This document shows, one piece after another, positions 1 through 9,319 of a DNA stretch of 32,170 nt. Below the pieces are notes generated by a model. It was given only the letters and a program-made list of their open reading frames with translations, was not told where the DNA came from and made no database searches. Position 1 is the stretch's first letter; every line of letters starts with the position of its first letter. The DNA lies in the NCBI GenBank assembly GCA_024364805.1, contig CM044518.1:75851599-75883768 (forward strand), read 5' to 3'. A program made the translations under genes and the position numbers. Source of the stretch: Euprymna scolopes (lineage: Eukaryota; Mollusca; Cephalopoda; Sepiida; Sepiolidae).

Positions 1-1402
1 CCTTCTCCAACATCAGGGGGTCTACGTTTCAACCTTCCAGGGGTTGAACCCAATTATAGGAGACTAAACCAGACCTATTATCCCTAAGAAAAAATGGCAT
101 TGGACCGACTATTTCCCTAGAAGAGTTTGGAATTAAAGACTACTTTAACTTAACATCCAAATCAGATTCCCAAGATCACCATGGGCATGGAATATGCGCT
201 TACATTAAAGATGGCTTTCCATATGGTAAGGCCATCTCCAGAGAAGGTCCTACATTTTCCTATATGTGCTTCTGGGTTGCACTTGCTTACACGACTGTGT
301 TTATATTTGCCCTCTATTGCCGCCACAACAGCGAGAAAATTGACCACATCCTCATCTTTTGGCTAACATTCATCTCTGTGGAAACTTCAATGTTCGCAAT
401 GTGGCATGATTAACCCATTAAAACAAGGCAGATTATGAGGGGAGGTGCTGTCACGATTTCTCCATTGCTTATGACCTCACTCAGATTGTTCGTGAACTCA
501 TCCGTGTGTCCGATACTCACAACTAGACCTGAGCTATGTCCATCTTCTGTTCTGTCTCCACTGGGATCTTTTCTGCTATATCAGTTAAAAGAAAAACGAA
601 ATGTAATAAGTCCTCAGACGCACCCTTCCATCGTACAGTATATCAATACTCTATGGCTGACTGGGATAGCTTCCGTTCATTTATATCAGATCTACCTCTG
701 CATTCCATGTTTAAAAGGGATGCGTCCTCTATAGTATACGCCATGACTGAATGGTTAATTGTAGGCATAGACCGTTTCATACCCTCGAAAAAATCCAGCA
801 ATAGACCTAACAGCCAGCCTTGGTTCAAAATATGTTGCTGCTATATCGCAGGGAAGTTACTCTTTCCATTGCTTTCAACGTAATAGATGTACTGAGACTA
901 AAACCGCTTTCAGGACTGCCAGCAACCACTGTAAAAAAAGTCATGAAGAACGCGAGAGAATTGTATCAGAAAACACGCTATGCGACATACAAATATCTGT
1001 GCGCAATGTTGCCAAGCGAATCAAAAACCTTGATTCCAATAAAGCAACTGGCCCCGACGGCATTCCAATTATAGTGCTCAAAACGCTTCAACCAGAACTA
1101 GCTTCCATAGTTACAAAGCTATTTAAGCGTTGTCTTAAGGAGAATTGCTTCTCAACACCCTGGAAAATCACAATGGTATGCCCTGTATTTAAGAATTCTT
1201 CTGCCTCTCAGTACAGACCTATAAGTCTCCTATGCGTCATGAGTAAGTTGCTTGAATCTATATTAAATAGAGAAGTAGTCAACCGACCTCAGCAAAAATA
1301 AGCGGCTTAGTGACATGCAATATGGTTTCCTTTCTCATAGATCTACAATGGATGTGCTTACGGTTATTTCTCATAGGATTAGCGAAACTCACGACGACAA
1401 TA
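1..1402 (+). mobile_element. APE-type LINE (Jockey/CR1-like), partial copy A
   Basis: Decayed non-LTR retrotransposon that enters the window already inside its endonuclease region; base 1 matches about base 1447 of the neighbouring copy B. Endonuclease-like sequence runs to about 640 in shifting frames. After the NARELY segment near 950-968 it jumps directly to the start of the reverse transcriptase, leaving out a linker that copy B keeps. The RT start is clear: a KATGPDGIP box near 1044-1067 and QYRPISLL near 1209-1232, both typical of APE-type LINEs, followed in another frame by QYGFLSHRST near 1317-1350. The sequence ends near 1400, where copy B begins. Many frameshifts and stops; not functional. 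Family homology is firm; assignment to Jockey rather than CR1 is not. Confidence 0.85.
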
Positions 1403-2643
1403 AACCTTGAACCCCATCCTCCAACGTGGACCCCTACTACCATGTCTCCTTCTCCAACGTCAGTGGTCTACGTTCCAACTTCCAGATGTTGAAACCCAAT
1501 TACAGGAGATGAAACCGGACATATTCTTTCTAAGCGAAACTGGAATGGGGCCGACTACATCCCTAGATGAGTTCATAATTAAAGGATACTCCAACTTAAC
1601 ATCTAAATCTGACCCCAAGATCGTCATGATCATGGAATATGTGCCTACATTAAAGATGGCTTCCCGTGTGGCAGGGATATCTCGAGAGAAGATCCTAATT
1701 TACCTTATATGCGCTTTCGGGTTGCACTTGCTTACACCACCGCATTTATATTTGTCGTCTATCACCCCCACAACAGCGAAGTTACTATCTTTAAGAGTAT
1801 ATCGGAGAAAATTGGCCACATTCTGTCTGCTCATCCCGCGGCTAACATTCACATTTGCGGTGACTTCAATGTCCATAATGTGAAATGACTGACTCACTCA
1901 AATAAGACTGATGATGAGGGGAGGTTCTGTCATGATTTTGCCATTGTCTATGATCTCACACAGATTGTTCGCGAGCCCACCCGTGTGTCAGATAATACCG
2001 GTCAGTACGCAAGCCTTCTAGACCTTTTTCTCTCCACTTCCCCTGAGCTATGCTCATGTACCATTCTATCTCCTCTGGGATCCTCCGACCACTCCGTTTT
2101 ATCAGTTAAGATAAAAATGAAATCTAATAAGTCTACATACGTACCTCTCCACCGAAATGTATACCGATACTCTATGTCTGACTGGGATAGCTTCCGTACA
2201 CTCATATCTGATCTATCTCTCCATTCCATGTTTAAAAAGGATGTGTACCATCCGAAAAATTACAACAAACACCTAACAGTTCTCCCCTGAATGTGCTGCT
2301 GCAATCGCGTACAGAAATCACTTTTTCATAGCTTCCAAGGTAATAGATGTACTGAGATTAAAACTGCTTTCAGGACCGCCAACAACCACTGTAAAAGAGT
2401 AATAAAAAATGCAAGAGAGCTATATGCTCAATCCGTTAAATCCAAAGTAGCTGAGCAGCGGCTTGGTTTCCACCAGTTCTGGCAAATAGCAAATAGGATC
2501 CTGAACAGAAGCGTGCGTTCTATCCCAACTCTGATCAATGGACCAGAGGCCATCTCGTCTGCATCCGACAAGGCCAAACTATTTGCCAAGAATTTAAGTG
2601 GTGATTCCTTTGTAAAAGATACCCTTTTTATGGCCCAATGAAA
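1403..2643 (+). mobile_element. APE-type LINE (Jockey/CR1-like), partial copy B
   Basis: Second copy of the same LINE, same orientation, directly after copy A. The apurinic-endonuclease-like domain is readable in pieces: FFLSET near 1524-1541 (catalytic glutamate region), GDFN at 1859-1870, and GSSDHS with the SDH box at 2084-2092 closing the domain. A linker follows (2100-2640) with VYRYSMSDWDSF, NARELY and a conserved WQIANRIL segment, which leads toward the RT in this family. The copy stops at about 2643, before any RT catalytic motif, where Penelope-like sequence begins. Several frame changes and stops (for example a TGA just after the GDFN box, near 1886) make it non-coding. The head-to-tail order with copy A could be a tandem duplication or two insertions. 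Confidence 0.85.
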
Positions 2644-2820
2644 CATATATCTTGGTTGACGGAGTTTCAATGGGTTCGGCATAAGGCTCTTTGTTTTCAG
2701 AATTTCATATGACCAACCTGGCAACTAAAATCTTTAATATCACTTAAAACCATCTATCTATGTTAGGTACGTTGATGACATACTCTTATTAACCGAACAT
2801 TTAGATAACAACAATAATAA
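2644..2820 (+). mobile_element. Penelope-like reverse transcriptase sliver
   Basis: A short piece of a different retroelement. Near 2656-2690 it reads VDGVSMGS then GSLF, and near 2755-2795 in another frame IYVRYVDDILLL with the YVDD box at 2768-2779. The order (VDG-MGS-LGPLF, then RYVDDI) is characteristic of Penelope-like elements and unlike the YADD box of the flanking LINEs. Only these two RT motifs are present; no GIY-YIG endonuclease is visible. The piece lies between LINE copy B and LINE fragment C, so it is either an insertion or a relic that the LINEs landed next to. It is broken by at least one frame change and stops. Confidence 0.7.
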
Positions 2821-2846
2821 AAAACACAAACATAATTCAGTACTAA

Positions 2847-3327
2847 ATTTCACACATCCTAACAAATACCCCGGATATCTTAGCACTAAGCGAGACTAAC
2901 CTACACTCCTCCATCCCCTCTAACTACTTTAACATAAGTGGCTATCTCCCACTCTGCCGTAAGGACTCTGACAGACATATGCACGGACTTGGAGTCTACA
3001 TTCGTAACACCCTCCCCCTGACTAGAGAAACAAACCTAGAAACGGACGATCAAGCCTTTATGTGCTTTAGACTAAACATATAACACAACATTAGCTACTT
3101 TTATTTTCTCTACCGCTCTCCCTCGACCCAGGACTGCACCATAATAAACAAAGTCTCTGACATGTATTCTGCCAATTTCAAAATCATGTGATGTCTTTAA
3201 AGAAATCGGACCAACTCTGGACCGAAGCCTATAGAGAATACTAACCTTGGTTTCATCTACGGTATAACATACCACAGTACAAGAAGAAGAAGAAGAAGAA
3301 GAAGAAGAAGAAGAAGAAGAAGAAGAA
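2847..3327 (+). mobile_element. LINE fragment C: APE endonuclease joined to GAA-tailed 3' end
   Basis: An open frame from 2847 carries an endonuclease start unlike copies A and B: ILALSETN with SET at 2889-2897, then YFNISGYLPLCRKDSD, HGLGVYIRN and LYRSPS near 3112. One internal TAA lies at 3081-3083 and the frame ends at a TGA at 3189-3191. It resembles a Jockey/CR1/I-type APE domain. After about 3195 no RT is seen; instead a short non-coding piece leads into a GAA microsatellite at 3279-3327, a style of tail that some LINEs carry. I infer a copy whose RT was lost by internal deletion, although the tail could belong to an unrelated neighbour. Confidence 0.65.
3279..3327 (+). repeat. (GAA)n microsatellite
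   Basis: About sixteen uninterrupted AAG/GAA units. It may be the 3' tail of LINE fragment C. Confidence 0.95.
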
Positions 3328-3496
3328 TCCGATTCTCCATAAAACCACGTATGATTTACTTTTATAAAACGGTGATATTTTAATCTCTTTTTTACTGTTT
3401 CTGCTAATTTTACTTGTTCTATTAAGGGTTCTTTTCTTAAAGATATCGAGTATTTAAGGGGTGGTTTTTTAATCTCTCGAAGTGAAAGATCTTTTG

Positions 3497-3573
3497 GTGG
3501 AATGCTCGGGATTCGAACTTGGCATTCATAGGATGTCAGTCCCTGTTATAACCACTGAGCAACTGTAAACCCG
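3497..3573 (-). mobile_element. tRNA-like SINE head or tRNA pseudogene
   Basis: Read on the minus strand, the segment carries both internal RNA polymerase III promoter boxes at tRNA spacing: an A box TTGCTCAGTGG (plus 3552-3562) and a B box AGTTCGAATCC (plus 3509-3519). The 5' end GGGTTTA does not pair with the 3' end, so no acceptor stem forms and it is not a working tRNA. This fits the tRNA-derived head of a SINE whose tail would continue toward lower coordinates, or a lone tRNA pseudogene. The SINE family is not recognised, and no second copy was found in the window. Confidence 0.6.
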
Positions 3574-5420
3574 TTTCAGCTGCCGTTGACATAATTAAGA
3601 ACTTATATTTACACATCATGGTCAAAAAGTATAATGGTGTTTCATGTTCTTAAAATTATAATAGTGTTTCATGTTCTTTAAAATTATAATAGAACTGGGA
3701 TTTAAAGGAGGTATCGCTTTGATCCGCACATTTAACGATGAAAATGCTTTCTGAAACTTATGCATGGCTGATTAATTGACGATCAAATATAATTGTGTTA
3801 CGTATGCGGATATGCCAAGTGTCTTTTTTACGAGCTTTTATCGTTTTGCACGAAGAAAAATATTTGGACATTTTCGCGGAAATAGTATGGTTATTTTGAG
3901 AAAATAATAAAATTTGAACAAATGTCGAAAATCCTTTATGTTTCTTTTTTTTTATGAATTATGAAATGAAAACGCCAATTAGTTTTAAAAAAAAGTATTT
4001 ATGGAGTTTTTATTTTATTAATTTCTTTAAAATTATAAATTGTTATTCAGTTAAAAGAGAGAAACTGACATCTGTGACAGTCAAACTTGGGTATTGAGAT
4101 CGGAAAAAAAGCTACTGGCTTTTTTTTTATATACTTGCCTTGATTCCCGACGTTGCCTAGGAATTCGGAGGTATGGGCTGAGCAAAAACAAAGTGTTAGT
4201 AAGCAGGCGGGCTCGAACTCGTACTGCGAAATAGGAAAAGAACGTGAAAAAATTCGTGACATCTTTGCCGTTGCGCGGATTGCGATACCGAGAGTGGCAA
4301 AAGTTTAAATTAAGGCTAGTCAATCGAATAGAGTTGACTTTCAAAAATATCGACGAAAAAAGTTACCCCCTCCTCGTAAAAAACTACACAGGTGAGGGTG
4401 AATGAATTAATATTTTTATCCAATTTTTCGATATTTTTCGTACGAAAGGTCGATATTCAAAGTGGTACCAATTCTCCTAAAATCCATCACTTCTATCGAA
4501 AGTTAGGCAGACATACAAACATAAATATATAATACATTAATACAGACAGGTGAGACTTGTTATAGGTGGATTCATTGTGAATATTTATGCAAATATTATC
4601 TTAAATGGTAATTCAAAACAGGGCATTCCAAATTTAAACATGAAACACTGCTGAAAATTTGAATTCAAACTGGGTGACCAACAAGTGAGGTTGTTTAAAT
4701 TTGCATTCGTTAGAACAATTCGTGCGTGTTTCGACCTCATAATTTTTAAAAAACTGTTTTATGCTGCGTGTTGAAAAAAATAAAATTAGGTCCCAATTAA
4801 ATGACCTAAGTGCAGAAAAGAGAATCTTTGTTTAGCTTTAAAGGATTTACTCATGCGCTAATTTTAGAAGAAATTCTTCGCTTTTTGACATATGTATCCG
4901 GTTTTAGAATTGTATTCTTGACTCTGTTCGTGTCAACTCAATTCAATTTCTTTGAGTTGAAAATCAAATTAACCTTGAGATTAATTTAGGTTTCTTATTC
5001 GCGTGAGCGGGAGCACTGGGTGATATTTTTACGGCACATCTACAGGAAATGCGATGTCTAAAAGAAGTAAGCAGATACCGAAAATAACGATGTTACAAGT
5101 TTTTCAAAATCTGACTTTTGCATTTTTTAAAATCCAAATATAACAGAAAAAAGTTTAATTTTTTGTGATAATGAACATAAACTACTGAACAATGTTCCAC
5201 CAAAGTTTGCATGCCGAACCTCTATGATATTATGTTTATCATAACCAATATAAATAATACTCATTATTATTACAACTATTATAACTTATATTAATATTGG
5301 TAATGATAATATTAATAAGACACTTAGACACCTTAAAAATATTAAGAAATTCACTAAGCTTAAGATTAAGAGCCTTTAATATGTTAGTTGTGCCATAGAG
5401 AGGGAGGCACAGAATTCAAA
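3574..5420. other. AT-rich intergenic stretch, no gene recognised
   Basis: No coding or RNA gene is supported. The short frames at 4047-4344 on the minus strand show no domain. A 30-base unit is tandemly doubled at 3631-3691 (core GTGTTTCATGTTCTT). Otherwise the sequence is AT-rich and unclassified. Confidence 0.5.
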
Positions 5421-5530
5421 TACTACTACTACTACTTTATCTTCTACAACTACTACTACTACTACTACTACTACTGCTACTACTGCTGCTACTACTACTA
5501 CTACTACTACTACTAATAATAATAATAATA
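5421..5530 (+). repeat. (ACT)n / (AAT)n microsatellite
   Basis: Imperfect trinucleotide array, mostly TAC/ACT with GCT interruptions, passing into AAT units. It ends about 40 bases before Helitron copy 1. Confidence 0.95.
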
Positions 5531-5793
5531 TTAACATCTAATAATATAATTTGGTATCTATTTATTATCTATCTATCTATAAATGTGAAAGCGTCTGTCT
5601 GTCTGTCTTTGTGTCTCTGTGTGCACATTTCCCTACGAAATAACTCTGTCAATTTAAAGCCTACAGACTCGAAATTTGATATACAGGGTACTGAGATTTG
5701 GGAAAATCGATGGGATCGGTTTTCGGGCAGAAATTTTGCGATTAAGGGGTCAAAGTTCAACGATTTGACCTTTGAGAACTCTACCAAACTCTT

Positions 5794-6776
5794 TTTTTTA
5801 CATGGAGTTCACCACTTATCAAGGCCCAATGGCCACTCAGGGATAAGGGTTATTGTGTGTACAGTAATCAAAGGGATAGTGCATTGGATAATTGGTAAGG
5901 TGTCATTACTTAGGGGGGCGGTTCATCAGGAATTTGTTTGTGTTGGACTTGAAGACATCCAGGTTGAAGTCGGGAGGGAAACAGGCAAGCGGGACAGAGT
6001 TCCACAGGCGTGCAGTTCTAAGAAAGAAGCTTTATTCATGGTATCTACGTTTTGATTTAGGCACAGATAGGGAGTGGGGAAAATTATTGACGGTTGTTTC
6101 AGCTAGTCGGGTGTTTTTTGAGAAAGATTGGCGAGGGGGGACCAGAGAATGGAGCTCAGACGAGCACCTGCCATGGAAATTACGATAGTAAAATGGCAGG
6201 CTCGCTACGTCTCTTCTGTGGGAAAGAGGTTGCAGGGTAGAGAAAAGGGCATCCCCCACCAAACCACGGAATCTATTTTGTACTCCGTCAAGGTAGGTAA
6301 GGCTGTTTTTGCAGCCACCGCCCAGATTTGGCAGCAGTACTCCATCTTTGGACGTACTTGGCTCTTATATAGATAGAGAATTGCATCATTAGTGAGATAT
6401 TTTCTGGAGCGGTAGAAGGATCCCACCATTTTCCCAGCGACCTTGGCTACAGACTTGATGTATGTGTTCCATTTAAGATCAGGTGTAAAGGTCAAACCCA
6501 GGAGCTTATCAAATCCTGGGGCCTCCCTTAGACGAGAGCCATCCATTTCAATTGATACCAGATGGGGATCAGAGCGTTTATGATGTAGAGATAGTCTCTA
6601 GTCAGTTCGCAAGCCTCCTAGACCTTTTTCTATCCACTTCCCCAGACCTATTTCATTTTTATCTTAACTGATACGACGCAGTGGTCGGAGGATCCCAGAG
6701 GAGATAGAACGGAGCATGAGCATAGCTCAGGGGAAGTGGATAGAAAAAGTTCTAGAAGGCTTGCGAACTGACCTTA
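5794..6776 (-). mobile_element. Antisense LINE (family of copies A/B) nested in Helitron 1
   Basis: Reading down the minus strand: a piece of endonuclease (6776-6651, matching copy B from about 2002 onward), a short inverted piece (6650-6601), then the C-terminal RT region from 6597, including FDKLLGLTFTPDLKWN, GKMVGSFYRSRKYL and MEYCCQIW (6546-6205). It ends in a C-terminal tail and a short poly-A, seen as a T-run at 5794-5801. The same 3' half appears in sense orientation at 25120-26213. The middle of the element, including the RT catalytic core, is missing. Several frame changes after MEYCCQIW. No clear target-site duplication was seen at the edges in the Helitron. Confidence 0.85.
6601..6775. 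repeat. Fold-back (inverted repeat) inside the nested LINE
   Basis: The 49 bases at 6601-6649 are the reverse complement of 6727-6775 with only a few mismatches. Both arms are the same piece of LINE endonuclease, and both stop at the same LINE position (GTCAGTTCGC). About 77 bases of antisense endonuclease lie between them. Confidence 0.85.
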
Positions 6777-6948
6777 TCATGTGCTACAAATTTGGGGCTA
6801 AACACATGGATCTAATTTAATAATTAATTTGTGCCCTAACAATAAATTTTAAGGGGTTATGATAGGGGTAAAAGTTAAAATAATTGACCGTTTTTTTTGC
6901 ACAGCATACACCTTAAAACACCCGGGCAACGCCGAGCACCTATGCTAG

Positions 6949-7693
6949 TATAGCTATAAAAGTGAAACTGTCTGTATGTATGTGTGTGTGTCTGTCTGTG
7001 TACATTTCCTTACACAATAACTCTGTTCATTTTCAGTCTACAGACTCGAGATTGGATATACAGGGTATGGAGATTTGGAAAAGTCTTTGTAATCCGTTTT
7101 CGGCCAGAAATTTGGCTGTTAAGGGGTCAAAGTTCAACGATTTGACCTTTTAAAACTCTACCATAGTCATCCGCTAATTTTGGGTCTAAACACTTGAAAT
7201 TTTAGATGTACGTTACTTAGACATAAATCAAACTTTTTTAATTTGATTTGAGCCTAAAGCAATAAATGTTGAGGGGTCAAAATTGGGGTCAAAGTTAAAT
7301 ACAAAATTGACCTTTGCGGTCTCTACCAAATTACTCAGCCAATTTTTGGTCTAAACATTTGAAATTGTACATAATATCTATTCAGACATAGGGCAAGCTT
7401 TTTAGTATGTTTTTAGCCGAAACTTTGGCTTCCAAGGCGTCAAACATCAAAATATTTTACCTTTGCGGCCTCTAGCAAACTATTAAGCTAATTTGGGGTC
7501 TAAACATTTGAAGTTTTACAGTTTTCAGACATGCAGCAAGATTTTTAATCAGTTTTTGGGTGCAAATTTAGCTGCCAAGAGGTTAAAGTTGAAAGAGTTG
7601 ACTTTGCAGACTCTACCAAACTCCTCCGCCAATTTTGGTCCAAACGCTTGAAAGTTTAAATATAGGTTTCCTGGACACGAGTCAAATTTTTTA

Positions 7694-7762
<69 letters not shown>

Positions 7763-7813
7763 TAAATTAGGAACAGTACATAGGGCCCGAGCAAAGCCGG
7801 GCTTAACTGCTAG
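6949..7813 (+). mobile_element. Non-autonomous Helitron copy 2, abutting copy 1
   Basis: Begins directly after the CTAG of copy 1 with TATAGCTATAAAAGTG and then repeats the family order: CTGTCTG-rich start, CTCGAGATTGGATATACAGG, the GGGGTCAAAGTTCAACG block. The end is well kept: a hairpin GCCCGAGCAAAGCCGGGC (7785-7802) and then CTAG at 7810-7813 followed by T. Internally a degenerate unit of about 142-164 bases recurs (landmark CTCTACCAAA near 7156, 7320, 7469 and 7610), and a TA microsatellite sits before the hairpin. The 5' TC expected for a Helitron is not evident at the junction. No protein is encoded. Confidence 0.75.
7699..7757. repeat. (TA)n microsatellite in Helitron 2
   Basis: About 29 TA units immediately upstream of the Helitron 3' hairpin region. 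The translated TA frames on both strands are artefacts. Confidence 0.95.
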
Positions 7814-8417
7814 TATATTGCTAAATATACACGCAAAAACTATTCCTTATTTCATTTAACAGTTGGCATTTATAGACATGTTTTAATCGCACAGTAATGA
7901 AATAATTTGACTCTAAAACAGACAGAACCAATACGTAAGACTTACCTTCTCGTCTGCTTTCATATGTTGGTGTGTTTTAATAACAAGTTTTATCATTGAA
8001 TTCCCGTATGGGCCAAATAAAGTCTTATCTTATCTTTAAATATCGCATAATAATCGCAAAACTTAGACTCCCTAATAAAAATTTAATCAAAAATTGTTTA
8101 TTCAAATGCTTTCTTCTTTGTATTGCTAGTGCTAAAAAATTTAAATTTGTTCCGGTAATAGAACTTTAAATGGTAAATGGTTAATACTTCTGTTGTACCT
8201 TTCTCGGGTATTTAAAACTTAAAAAATAGTAAATTAACGATAGCTTAAAATGTCGACCTGACCCAGCAAAAAGAGTGTTATTTTTGGATTCAGCACATCA
8301 AAAATATCCAAAATCAGCTTACAAAACTGAGAAACCAAATTTGCTGTTGACCAGTGTAATCATTGCTTGCGAGAAATAAACGGTAAGCGGCTGTTGCGAT
8401 GAGGAAAAGGCATTGAA
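7814..8417. other. AT-rich spacer with a possible LINE 3' tail
   Basis: Nothing coding is supported. At 7980-8037 the sequence ends in a GGGCCAAATAAAG block followed by CTTATCTTATCTTT; a polyadenylation-like AATAAAG plus short TTATC repeats resembles the 3' tail of CR1/Jockey-type LINEs. The tail call is tentative. Confidence 0.35.
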
Positions 8418-8546
8418 TTTTACTTCGAATTTGTTTCAGAAAACGGTCTTTTTTTCGATATAAACGTATAATTCTGTTTGTCAATTGAAATTTAATGAAA
8501 ATCCTCAAAAATGAATGCAAAAATAGCTAGACGGGCGACTAGCGAA
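8418..8546 (+). repeat. 129-bp direct repeat, unit 1
   Basis: Starts at TTACTTCGAAT and ends near CGACTAGCGAA. It matches unit 2 at 8842-8970 along its length with scattered changes; the core TCGATATAAACGTATAATTC is identical. Function unknown. Confidence 0.8.
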
Positions 8547-8841
8547 ATTTGTTACTTGGCGAAAAAAAAGAGGAACTCTTCTTTATTCTTCTTTGGCAAA
8601 GACAAGCAGAATGTTTGCGTATGTGGGTATGTGTATACATATATACATGTGCGTATGTTTGTACTAGAAAGTACTGTTTCCACCCCCTCCTTCTTACCCT
8701 TACCCTCTACTGACCAACAACCTGGCATTTAACTCAAGACTGGAGCCCATAAAGGGAAGGTATCAGTACACTCGTGACAGAAAACTCTTTTAAAGAAACC
8801 AACGAAATGTGAGTTTATGTCTTTAAAAAAAAAGTTAAATG

Positions 8842-8970
8842 TTACTTCGAATTTATTTCAGAAAATAGTCTGTTTCGATATAAACGTATAATTCTGTTTG
8901 TCAATTGAAATTTAATGAAAACCCTCTGAAAATAAATGCAAAAATATCCAGACGGGCGACAGACGAATTA
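8842..8970 (+). repeat. 129-bp direct repeat, unit 2
   Basis: Second unit of the repeat at 8418-8546, in the same orientation, with the unit starts 424 bases apart. The sequence between them (8547-8841) is unrelated and partly GT-rich. The pair could be the ends of a small element or a segmental duplication. Confidence 0.8.
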
Positions 8971-9035
8971 TCTAGTTAAATGTTAGTTCGAATCTATAAC
9001 AATAACCAGACTTATTACCGATATTGATGTAAAAA

Positions 9036-9087
9036 TTTCCCCGCCTTTGAACTGGGGAATTAAATACTACCAAAGCGGCGGGGAAAA
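9036..9087. repeat. GC-rich inverted repeat (hairpin)
   Basis: TTTCCCCGCCTTTG at 9036-9049 pairs with CAAAGCGGCGGGGAAA at 9071-9086, apart from a two-base bulge, around a loop of about 21 bases. It stands out in AT-rich surroundings. No known element was recognised. Confidence 0.6.
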
Positions 9088-9319
9088 TTGCATTCCTCCT
9101 CTTTTCCCATACAACATTTCCAGCGGCTAAGCAGTATGGTGTAATGTAAACCTATCGTCAAACGCCCTCTTTCAGAGCATTAATTTCCACTTTTACTAAG
9201 CAGAATACTTAGTTAATTTTTTTTTGTCCCATATGTATGTTTGATAGTGCACGGTACCTCTTGGATACATGGAAGCTTTGCACTATCCTTGCATCAGAAC
9301 CACAAGTAAAACAATTCTG

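Larger units (their letters stand above)
5568..6948 (+). mobile_element. Non-autonomous Helitron copy 1, split by a LINE
   Basis: The start is TCTATCTATCTATAAATGTG after an A, followed by CTGTCTGTCTGTCT, a TTTCCCTACGAAATAACTC block and GGGGTCAAAGTTCAACGATTTGACC. The end at 6945-6948 is CTAG followed by T, preceded by a GC-rich block (near 6921-6939) that is the degenerate hairpin. A 5' TC, a 3' CTAG with a nearby hairpin and A/T flanks are Helitron hallmarks. It shares its full plan with copies 2 and 3. No Rep/helicase is encoded, so it depends on an autonomous partner. An antisense LINE (5794-6776) interrupts it; without that insert it is about 400 bases. Confidence 0.75.

Noticed and set aside
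4185-4290. A possible second pol III B box (CTCGAACTCG) on the minus strand
   Set aside because: No A box at the proper distance, so no SINE or tRNA is supported.
4047-4344. Two overlapping minus-strand frames of 71 and 87 codons
   Set aside because: No recognisable domain and each overlaps the other in a different frame; consistent with chance.
3279-5530. Trinucleotide arrays (GAA and ACT) as possible CRISPR-like or regulatory arrays
   Set aside because: They are plain microsatellites with no spacers; CRISPR is not expected in an animal genome.
5585-6055. A 156-codon frame starting MKASVCLSLCLCVHIS that resembles a secreted protein
   Set aside because: It runs across the CTGTCTG repeat of the Helitron start and into the antisense LINE, so the signal-peptide look is an artefact. 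The frames at 6962-7153 and 20896-21126 arise the same way.
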